NCBI GenBank assembly: GCA_021234155.1
Contig: JAJEKV010000005.1
Coordinates: forward strand, 24,069,584 to 24,133,583
Source of the DNA: Isoetes taiwanensis
Lineage: Eukaryota; Streptophyta; Lycopodiopsida; Isoetales; Isoetaceae
Length of the DNA: 64,000 nt
Direction of reading: 5' to 3'
Shown: positions 55,695 through 64,000 of the stretch, one piece after another
How the letters are laid out: each line of letters begins with the position of its first letter
Numbering within the stretch: position 1 is the stretch's first letter
Notes under the pieces: model-generated
What the model was told of the DNA's origin: nothing
What the model saw: only the letters and a program-made list of their open reading frames with translations
The model's database searches: none
Translations under genes and position numbers: made by a program

Positions 55695-55696
55695 AT
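53257..55696 (+). mobile_element. 5'-truncated non-LTR retrotransposon (LINE) with (TAAA)n tail
   Basis: Begins abruptly at the LTR of element VIII in the region between endonuclease and RT, and ends with a short 3' UTR containing CCATGGCCTCAAGGCC and a TAAA repeat tail (about 55,661-55,696). On the right it lies in aRNH of element IX. Likely order: LINE into IX, later VIII into the LINE, then loss of the left flank. Confidence 0.85.
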
Positions 55697-55870
55697 ATTC
55701 TGCTACATTAGATGTAACTTGGGGGAAGATTCTTCCCACTTTAGCTAAAAGTTTGTGAGAAGAGTCTTTCAAAATGGCAGCAGATGATGCAATATTTAAT
55801 TTTTTAGAAATACCTCCATCAAACCATAAGAATCCTGATGGTCCTTGTCTGCTGGGGAGTGCACATTCCA
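55697..55870 (-). pseudogene. N-terminal part of aRNH of element IX
   Basis: FLWFDGGISKKLNIASSAAILKDSSHK then GRIFPQVTSNVAEY, after which the LINE tail interrupts. The first Asp and the Glu of the active site are present; the other two are lost. Confidence 0.8.
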
Positions 55871-56469
55871 TAATGAGAGGAACCACTTCATATTTCCTTG
55901 GTCTTGTATTTTTTATTCTGTAAGATCCCAAAGGTTCTTCAATCAGCATTTCCTTAATAAAGTTTATCTCTTCTTTAGAGCCATATGAGCCATCTTGATT
56001 GTAAATTGTAGCAGTTTGAGAACCATTGTGAGACCAAACTGGCCTAGCATCCACAGTGGCTAACCATCTTCTCCCTAAAAGTAGATCATAGATGTCAGAT
56101 TCATCCCCTATATCTTCAAAAGCCACTACAATAAAGTTAGCAGCTACAGTTATGCCTTCTGTATTAACAGGCACTTTAGTCACCACACCAATAGGAGTAA
56201 TTTTAGCATTATAAAAAGATCTTAATAATATAGAAGCTTTCTTGTCCACCTCGAAACCACACTTCTTCATAATATGATATGGCATGATGTTTAAGGGGGA
56301 TCCCAGGGTCTTCTTCATTCTGTGCTAGAACAAGGTTAGTGGCATCAGTAAAATTCACACAAGCATTCAATGTCTCACCACCAGTTTGCTGCAGTACTCT
56401 TTTTCTATAGCTAGGTGCAATCTTTAGCAAGGTGAAAAGGTCCACACTTACTTTGGAGTTTTTGAGCAA
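55871..56469 (-). pseudogene. Protease of element IX, active site deleted
   Basis: The upstream linker LLKNSKVSVDLFTLLKIAPSYRKRVL and the downstream GSPLNIMPYHIMKKCG ... DLLLGRRWLATVDA are present. About 65-70 bases between EEDPG and GSPLNIM are gone (about 56,300), removing LLDG with the catalytic Asp and shifting the frame. The junction reads GGATCCCAGGG. Confidence 0.85.
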
Positions 56470-57783
56470 AACATCAACTTCATCAAAGTCTTGATCTTTC
56501 TTACCATATTTTGCTGAGGGGGTGGAGCTATGATTTGAGCAGGTGATTCCACCACAGGTGGTGAAAACCTGGCAGTGGGATGTCTACTTGATTCAGCATG
56601 TACATGAGCTTCATTCATGCTTCTAGTTTGCACCACCATAACTTCTTCAGATTTGGGAACTTCTGTAGCCTGAATAAATCTTATAGAGGTACTTGGTTCA
56701 GCAAATCTCACAGGAGGTTTAGGCTCTGGTCTCTTTTCTTTTTCCTGCTTAGCAAAATATTCCTTAACAGCACACCTAACATCAGTATGGCCGACTTCTT
56801 TACAAAAAGAACAAACAAGACATTCCTTTCCAAAGTGGCCTTTTCTATTGCATTTAGGACACACTTGCCAATAGCAAATTTCTGATGGATGAGAATTCCT
56901 ATTGCAATGAATACATTCAGGGTAAGTTTTACCTGTTCTTGTAGCCTTGAGTTCAACCAATTATTTGGTTAGTTGTGCTAAAGCTTCAGTAACCTTAGAC
57001 AGGTCTGACTTGACCTCTGCAACTTGAGAATTAGCACTGGAATGGAAGAGTGATGATCATAATGTGCATCAGTAGCATCATGGTAAAAAGGATCATGGCT
57101 ATGGTGAGAAACATGGTGCTTGTCAGGAAAAGTGGAGAGCATCTGAGTTAGGTCAGTGGTTTTGGCAAAAACTTTGTATATAGAATCAAATCCTTCAGCA
57201 GCTTGGATCTTGAGCAACTTCATTTGGATATCTGGTCTTCTTTCCAAACCATTGATGAAAGCAGTAACTAAAAAAAGGGTTGGGATTGTGACTTGTGCTC
57301 TTTGGCACCTGCTCATAAATGTGCTAAACCTTTCTTTGTACTGATTCACACTTTCTCCTGCATGTATAGAAAAACCTTGCAACTCATTAACCAAGTCTTT
57401 TGGAGCAGCTAACTTACCAAACCTATCCAGGAACTTCTTGACGAGTTCATCCCATGAAGTAGTACCCATTAACTTCTCATAAGCTAACCAAGCACTAGCT
57501 TCACTCTCCTCTTTGAAACATTTTTCAAACTCTGAAAGCTTGCACCCTTTCTTGAAACCGTAATCCCTGTAATAATCCTCAAATATTCTCAAAAAGTTGT
57601 TAGCACTCATACTGGAATCAAAAGTAGGCAAAGGAACAGGGACATTCAACTCGAATTGGTATGGCATGTTTTGAAGCAGGCTAGTTGAGAAACTTGAAGG
57701 CAATGGCCTTTCTCTGCAATGATCTGGTGCATCAACATCTTCTAATGGTTCTTGTTCTGCTGGAAACTTTTGCTTTGGAGCCA
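56448..57783 (-). pseudogene. gag: gag of element IX
   Basis: ATG at 57,783 gives MAPKQKFPAEQEPLEDVDAP. Capsid-like domain open to about 56,978. A break follows, then frame 56,448-56,960 with three knuckles (CIHCNRNSHPSEIC, CPKCNRKGHFGKEC, CSFCKEVGHTDVRC). About 100 bases appear missing or shifted between the halves. Otherwise very well kept. Confidence 0.87.
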
Positions 57784-57804
57784 TGAGTTCTGAAATCCAG
57801 GGAG

Positions 57805-57822
57805 ATCTCGGTAGAACCTCCA
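57805..57822 (-). promoter_or_regulatory. PBS of element IX
   Basis: TGGAGGTTCTACCGAGAT on the minus strand, three bases from the LTR end. Confidence 0.8.
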
Positions 57823-57825
57823 AGA

Positions 57826-59593
57826 TATTGACCCTCAACATGGCTAGAGAGTCAAACACAAGAAGCCAACTTGAATTTACATTCAAGTTGGGTTAGAACC
57901 TCCAGATCACTTAAGGTGATCAGTCTACACAAGAATTTTTTAAAGAAAAAGCTCAAATATCAAGTACTCATACCTTTCCCAATTCAAGAATATGGGACCT
58001 TCACTGAAATTGATGTAGTTCTCATAGGTGGATTGATTTTCAAGGTCAAATAATTGTGACTTGTGTAGAAAAGTTATAGGCATGCAGGGGAAAAGATCTT
58101 GACCAAGTCTGACTTCTAGTCTGCAAGATATTCAATCTCAAAGTTGAGTCAAGTTTTGGTCAATACCAGTCAAAGCCACAGATAGATCTCAGAATTTTGT
58201 AACTTGAGTTGCAGAGGGAATTTTTGAGAAATTCCAAAACTGAGATGAAGTATAGGTCCCAAAGGTCTGGGGCATGCAATCAAATCCTATTTTGGATCAC
58301 TAAAGCTATTTTTTTGGCACTGTTTTGTGGATAACAGTCTAAAATTGTATCAGACAGAATGCAAAAAATGGTAAGTTGAGTTTGGAATGGTTTTTTCTCG
58401 AACTTTTTGTGCACACAGGTGCAAATATGATGGGAAATGAGGGCAAATGGTCATATGCAAGAAAATATGATGGAATATCTTACTGTAAAAATGTTTATAT
58501 GGCAAAAATACTAAAAGATCATGACAGTCAATTTTTTAAGCACTTGGCAGGCAATTTTCATTGATATGAAGGTAATACAAGATGAATATGGGTCTCAGGC
58601 TCATAAATCAATCATCAAAATATCTCAGAAGGTCATATAATAAAATCATAACAAGAATATCAGTCCAATTTTCTCAAATCGAACTGTGGAATGCTCAGAT
58701 ACTTCATAAACGTCTTCAGATCATGCTCAGCATGTATCAATGTTGAGGTTTGATGCGTCTGGGCCTTCAGAAAGTTGTGTGTCAATCACCCCAATTATAT
58801 TTTCAAATTTTTATGAATCCAGAATCTTAGGCATTGATTATGGGTTTGTTGGGTAGCTAAGAGGTGGGAAGGAAAGATTCGGGAGGAATTTAAGGTAGAA
58901 ACTGAGGCCTCTGGCCGATTCGAAGGTTCTTTCTAAGTTTAGGGTTCATGGAGGGAATTTCGCGAGCATCTTTCGAGTATATTTCGAGATTTTGGCCTTT
59001 TAAAAAATCAATTTTCAAGGTTTAAATGGAAAAATCAAACCTTTGGGTTTTGAGAATCTTCGAGGGATATTTGAGGATGCCTTCCAAAAATTTGGGAGCA
59101 TATCTGGCCTTGCCACGTGGCATAGGGCATCCTTATGGTATCTAGAATGATACCTAAGTTATCCACCTAGGATCTTAATGTTCAATAATAGGGTTTGTTT
59201 TTCAAAAGCAAAGGCCAAAAAATGGGATGGGAATATGAAATAGAAATGAGCTTATGATAAGATAAAGGAAGAGTTGAGGAATCAAGGCAAAAAATGAGAG
59301 AAGGCATAGGGGAATGGAGATGGGAATAGTTTGGGGGCAAAAGATTCTAGATTACCATGGGGTCTTCCAAACTCTAACTTCCAATCTTCAAAAGGTATCT
59401 TCCAATCTTCTCACCCAAAATCTTATAAGCATCCTTTGACCTCAAACGAAGTATTCCTTATGGGAGTTGACCTTGAAGATAAATATCCTTTGACCTTCAC
59501 ACCAATGTTGACTACCAAGTTCTTCTTTGACTTAGCCTTCCTAAATTCAACATATGAACCAACAATTAGTATGTTGCCCTTTGGGGGCAACAC
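57826..59593 (-). repeat. 5' LTR of element IX
   Basis: 1,768 bp. The 3' end reads GGGTCAATA (one change from TCAACA); the 5' end is the terminal hairpin at 59,573-59,593. The U5 palindrome GATCACTTAAGGTGATC is at 57,905-57,921 in window orientation. Confidence 0.88.
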
Positions 59594-61000
59594 CATACAC
59601 CTCATTTCGCAACTACTTCGCCAATAAGATCATGTACTCACCTCACCACACATGCATTCCACACTCTTTTCTGTATATCTACTCCACCACATTCCCATCT
59701 AGAAGCACTTATATAAGAAAAGTGTTTTTTCAGTCAAATCTTTGCACATCCAACTGAGGACAAGAGCTTCAAGAATTCTTCAAATCATGCTCAACATACA
59801 TCAATGTCGAATTTGAGCACGTTTGGCCCTTCAAAAAGTGTCAAAGCCGAATCCCCTTTATATATAGTTAGATCAAATAGTTCCCGAATCTTAGGTTTTA
59901 ATTATAGGTTTGTTGGTTTCAAAGGGGAGGGAAATAAATTATAGGTAGGTTGCAATGGTTATGGCTCTAGTTTCGGCATGATTTGAGTTGAGTTCCATGA
60001 ATTAGGGTTGCCGGTTGTATATTTTGCTAAGGAGCTCGAGTATTTGCCATATTTAGCCTCGCATATATTCATTGTATATATGTATAAAAAGCTTAAAGCA
60101 ATGGTTTTAAGGGGCCCAAAGGTAAAATATCAAAGCTTTAAAAGGTTTAATAAACTTGGGACCATGGTGAAATCATTTGAGCATGTCACAAGGGAGGTAA
60201 CAAGCATCTGGATTCAGTATCTTCAAATTGATTCTTATCATTAGTCTGCTATTTTGGACAAGTACATTGTGCTCCAGGCTGGCATCTTTTTGTGCTTACA
60301 CAGTTAGATGAGACATGTAAATTTTGTACTTTTTCTCTGATTAATAAACTTTTTGGTTTTCGTCCTTCAAAAAAAAAAAAAACAAAAACAAAAAAACAAG
60401 GGAGGCAACAAGCATTTATACAGACTTTGATGTAATATTTGGGAACATTTCAAAACTATAAGACAAGTCCCTTTTAAGCACGTGGCATTTTTTGGAGCCA
60501 TGGTGGCAATGGGGAATGAGGTGTGAGCGAGAATCATTTAACAAGGGTTTGAGAGTAATAAAATGACAAGGTAACAACATGGCTATGGTGAAGGCATGGG
60601 AGTATGAAAAAATAAAAAGGATGGGAAGAAGCATAAAATCTCAAGGGGCAAATCTTAACATGACAAGGGTAAAGGTAGGGCATAGATATGGAAAAAAAGG
60701 AAATGGCTAGGCAAAAATGCAATGGTGAGTAAAAATGGAAGGTAAATGTAAATGAGAGAGAAAGATAAGATTTGGGAACCATATACCATGGGGTCTTCTA
60801 ATCTTCAACTTCTAAACTTCAAATGAGAGTCTTCCAATCTTTTCAACCCAGAATCTTCAGGAATATGCCTTTGACCAAAATATTTGACCATGCGTATAGT
60901 AGGGATGAATGTGCTTTGACCTTCATACCAATGTTGCCTATCAAGGTCTTCCAAACTCTGACCTAGTCTTCAAGCATAAACCAATGGTTCACATGTTGTC
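59594..61000 (-). repeat. Degenerate LTR remnant interrupted by a small retroposon
   Basis: Words shared with the element IX LTR in the same order: ATCATGCTCA.CAT, GGCCCTTCA.AAAGT, TATATATAG, GGTTTGTTGG, then near 60,790 CCATGGGGTCTTC and AACTTC.AA.CTTCAAA, ending near GGTTCACATGTTG at about 61,000. No coding content. The first 150 bases after 59,593 are unassigned. Confidence 0.5.
60188..60415 (+). mobile_element. Short poly(A) retroposon with 20-bp TSD
   Basis: Insert 60,208-60,395 (188 bp) ends ATTAATAAACTTTTTGG... and an A-rich tail. The 20-base duplication starting ACAAGGGAGG at 60,188 and 60,396 has a single T/C difference. AATAAA lies before the tail. Long TSD and poly(A) indicate L1-type target-primed insertion: a 5'-truncated LINE or a SINE. 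Confidence 0.88.
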
Positions 61001-61502
61001 AAAACTAAAAAATGTTAAAGAAAATTTCATATGTGAAAAGTTGCTTGTTGCGTTATTGAGCACACTGGTCTGTCAGAGCAAAAATAGATCTTTTAATGCA
61101 TAAATGCGTGCTTTCCTAGCAAAAAAGTAGACATACTAGGTTTGCAGACTTGTCAGAGTTGGTGACAAGTGTCAAAGCTAAAAAAAAAATTCTACAACTC
61201 CATTTGGAGATTTTAGCTTGCTGCTAGGGATATTGATTTATTCTTTACTTGGTCAGATTTGAAAATTTGGAATAGATCTGCTTATTTGTTTGCAACTCAT
61301 ATTTGCACACCGAATCCTTGCATATCAAAGGCATCTTCTGGCATTGGAATTGCATCAAAACTCGAGGCTGAAGGCATGCAACATAAGTTTTGCCAAGGTC
61401 ACCTTTTTCTTGTTTTGAGAAAGCATTTCTAATTCGATATTTGAGCTTTCTCCTTGCAAATTTTTGGCTTAGAGTGGTTGCCGAAAGTAATCTGAAGGCC
61501 CT
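61001..61502. repeat. Unassigned stretch ending in an element-I-like LTR end
   Basis: I recognise nothing in 61,001-61,230. From about 61,440 the words TTAGAGTGGTTGCCGAAAGT and TCTGAAGG resemble the U5 end of element I (151-180). The LTR of element X cuts it at 61,503, so X probably inserted into an old LTR of that type. Confidence 0.4.
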
Positions 61503-63542
61503 TGTTGACCCTAAAACTGGCTTAAAGGTCAACCTCAAGGAACCAATTCAAGTTTTCACTCAAATTGGGGTTAGAACCTCTAGATCACTTGAGGTGATCA
61601 GTCTATGCAAGGTAATTCCAAAAACAAGTTCAAAAAGTTTGAGTTCTATACCTTTCCCATTTCCAAAAAATGGCACCTTTGCCAAAATAATTGTGGTGTC
61701 GAGATGCAGATCGATTTTTTGAGTCAGATGCAGTAGACTTGGTCAAAAAAGTTGTAGATAACCAACAGTAAAGCCTCTGACCAAGTCAGAGACTTAATCT
61801 GTGAGTTATTCGAGCTCAAAGTGAGGTCAAATTTTGGTCAATAGAGGTCAAATGTGAAAAACAGTGATCAGAAATTGAGATTTGGGAGTTGCCAATCATC
61901 TTTTTGAGAAATTCCAAAGTAAATAGGTTGCAATGGTGCTAGGGAAGAGGGGCAAGCAATCAAATCCTCATTTGGATGTGTAGAGGTATTTTTTGTGACT
62001 AGATTTGGCAAAATACAGTCAAAACTGTTCAAATCCGAGAGCAATTTTTTTGAATTTGAGCTATACTTGGTATTTTTGAATGATTCCAACTCCCTTGGCT
62101 TGCACAGGCCCTAAGAATAGATGGCAAGTGATCCAAAAGAATAGAAAAACACACTAGATTTTTTTGTAGAATATTTTGTAGCAAGAATTGTAGAAGAACA
62201 TATCAGAAATGGATTTGACAACTTGGCAATCGATTTGAATTGATTTGGAGGTAAATATATCATGATAACAGAATGTAAGGATGCTTCATAGCTTTTTAAT
62301 CACAGGAAAATAATCTTCTCAAGTCAATAAATAATTTTTGAAGGTAATGTCAACTAGATCTTGTAAATCCAGTTGAGGAGAGCTCAAGAACTTCAAGGAT
62401 CGTCCAGATCTTGCTCAGCAATGATCAATGTAGGATCTGAATACTTTTGGGCCTTCGAAAATGTTCTGATTGTGTTTCCCCTGTATATAGTTTTTGAATT
62501 TCGGTTCCAGTGATTTCGGGTGATAAATTTAGGCTTAAATTGTTGCTTAAGTTCCGGAATCCAAGAATAGATTGGTTGCAGGGAGAATGGAATCAAATTC
62601 GGCGTGATTCAAGCCAGAAACTCGGATTTAGGGTTCTCGAGCGTATTTTTCGTGAAAATGGCGATGACGTCACGGTTCCCATGTTTTTTAGAGGTATATT
62701 TCCAGAATATGCTGTATTTTGGCTATTTTGGATTTTTCGAGCATGGTTCTAAGGATCTCTTAGAAAAAAGGCAAGGAATGCTTGGGAATTTTGGAGACCA
62801 TGGAACCTTTGCATGCTTGAGATGGAATCATAGAATATTCTGGAGCATTTTTAGGCCTTGAGTAAGTACACGCCATGAGGTGCAATGGTAGAAGAAGAAA
62901 AATGAATGGTGGTCACAAAGGTGAGGGAAGATAACATGAGAAAAACTAAAACAACAAGGTCCCATAAGGGTGTGCAAAGAAAAGGAAAATATGACTAGAG
63001 ATGAGCAACTTGGCAAATATGGCAAAGAAGGAGCAAATTTGGAGAGCAATGGTGTAAAAGTGGATATGAAAAATGAATAAGATAGATAGATAGATAGATA
63101 GTATTTTAACGTCACGCCACTAGGCAGCATCCAACTGGACATGTGACCACACACCACACTACATTGCAAATAATGGAAATAAGATAGGTTAGGGATATAA
63201 AAAGGGAAAAGTGGCTAGGCAAAAAGCAAGGTGATAAGGGTGGAACCATATAGGGGAATCTTCCAAACTTCAACTTCCAAACTTCAAGCAATGTCTTCCA
63301 AACTTCATAACCCAGGATCTTCTAGAGCATATTCTTGACTAAGCATTTTGACCTCAAATAAAGTACCTCATGTGAGTTTTGAGCCTTGAGCACTTGTTGA
63401 CTTGAAAAATGAACACCCTTTGACCTCCACAACAATATTGAATGCCAAGGATCTTCCAAACTTTGACCTAGTATCCCAAGATTAGTTGACCTAGTTTTGA
63501 ATGCATGGATCACAATTAGCATGTTGCCCTTTGGGGGCAACA
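61503..63542 (-). repeat. 3' LTR of element X
   Basis: 2,040 bp from TGTTGACCC (window left) to the terminal hairpin ending 63,542. Without the retroposon insert at 63,081-63,165 it is about 1,955 bp, like the LTRs of V. The U5 hairpin is present with loop CTCAA (about 61,580). Confidence 0.85.
63081..63165 (-). mobile_element. Second (TATC)n-tailed retroposon fragment
   Basis: On the minus strand it ends TAGTGGCGTGACGTTAAAATAC(TATC)n, close to the insert at 47,359-47,476. The matching LTR at about 38,280-38,310 lacks it, which defines the insert. Confidence 0.7.
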
Positions 63543-64000
63543 TCTCGCCAAAACAAGAAAAAGGTTGGTCCCCTCAGCCATATAATGTCAAGAATGAATA
63601 ACTAGAGGGGTCTTCCACTTTGTACCAAGGTGTTTATGATAGAATAAAGGTGCAAATGTTGATGAAGTTAGTGTAAATGTGACAATGAAATGATGTGGAG
63701 GGAATATGGTGAGTGAGAAAAGGCAGAAATGAGTGTGAAAATGACAAGGTGATGATGGAATGATGGTGAATGGAATATAGTGAGTGAGAAGGGATAAAAG
63801 TGAATGTGAATATGACAAGATTATGATGAAATGGAGATGAAGTGAGTGTACAAGTGTTTGAAACTTCGCCAAAACAAGAAAATGTGTGTATCCTTCTTGA
63901 TCTTCAACAAGTGCAACTCTGCTGTGATGGTAAAGATGAATTGCAGAGTGCTTTTTTTCTTTAGGGAATGAGAACAAGAATAAGGAGTCCAAATGGAAGG
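63543..64000 (-). mobile_element. 3' non-coding region of element X, continuing beyond the window
   Basis: Minus-strand sequence matches element V 31,730-32,113 (for example CTCTGCAATTCATCTTTACC and CTTGTTTTGGCGAGA directly before the LTR). A 134-codon frame (63,588-63,992) parallels the V frame but is low-complexity. The coding part must lie to the right of the window. Confidence 0.75.

Larger units (their letters stand above)
55697..59593 (-). mobile_element. Element IX: 5' part of a minus-strand gypsy element
   Basis: 5' LTR 57,826-59,593, PBS, gag from 57,783, protease and the first half of aRNH, ending where the LINE begins at 55,697. RT onward is not present in the window next to it. 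Gag is close to that of element VII, and its LTR matches the LTR of element VII. Confidence 0.85.

Noticed and set aside
55661-55696. TAAA repeat and the TATC repeats as independent microsatellites
   Set aside because: Each sits exactly at the 3' end of an insert defined by an uninterrupted relative, so they are retroposon tails.
1-64000. Host genes, CRISPR, bacterial operons, rRNA
   Set aside because: No conserved host exon, regular spacer array, ribosome-binding pattern or rRNA word was seen; all longer frames are retroelement proteins.

Overview
The window is a repeat-dominated, AT-rich stretch of a nuclear genome, almost certainly a land plant with a large, retrotransposon-filled genome. 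I see no host gene, tRNA, rRNA or CRISPR. Nearly every base belongs to Ty3/gypsy-type LTR retrotransposons of one broad clade. They share a three-knuckle gag, a protease with a DGG active site, a tRNA-Gln-like primer binding site and a pol polyprotein with two RNase H domains. The species cannot be named from the sequence. The non-L1-looking LINE and the diverse gypsy families fit a gymnosperm or seedless plant better than a typical angiosperm, but that is only a leaning.

Layout. 1-13,373 (+): element I (end of its 5' LTR, PBS, decayed gag-pol, 3' region, 3' LTR); a non-autonomous LTR-internal-LTR-internal-LTR array (5,910-10,709, TSD ATTCC) sits in its 3' non-coding region. 13,374-16,543: non-coding and degenerate LTR. 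16,560-20,489 (+): very decayed element III. 20,490-37,220 (-): element IV, inserted in III and itself split inside integrase by element V (+, 24,092-34,066). The right half of IV carries a 1,039-codon open pol frame. 37,221-38,108 (-): integrase tail of element VI, holding a 450-bp terminal-inverted-repeat element. 38,109-41,020: two abutting + strand LTRs. 41,021-42,978 (+): element VII, a gag-to-RNase-H deletion derivative with a solo LTR in it (TSD AGACT). 42,979-53,256 (-): element VIII, nearly complete, with a solo LTR nested in its 5' LTR (TSD GTGAA). 53,257-55,696 (+): LINE. 55,697-59,593 (-): element IX. 59,594-61,502: LTR remnants with a small poly(A) retroposon. 61,503-64,000 (-): LTR and 3' region of element X, which continues beyond the window.

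How the parts work together. The autonomous elements encode gag (RNA packaging), protease, a complete archaeal/plant-type RNase H placed BEFORE reverse transcriptase, RT, a classical gypsy RNase H whose catalytic Asp positions are replaced in every readable copy, and integrase. This resembles the active RNase H plus inactive tether of vertebrate retroviruses, but in a different domain order. Non-coding parts also carry organised signals: a hairpin at the very start of LTRs, a second hairpin near the LTR end with compensatory stem changes and an attached 11-base copy of the primer binding site, and paired branch-point/splice-acceptor-like modules downstream of integrase.

Quality caution. The tract from about 6 to 34 kb contains an N gap, many indels and a recurrent CAG/CTG to CGG-like change compared with cleaner copies in the same window. 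Much of the apparent decay there may be consensus error rather than age.
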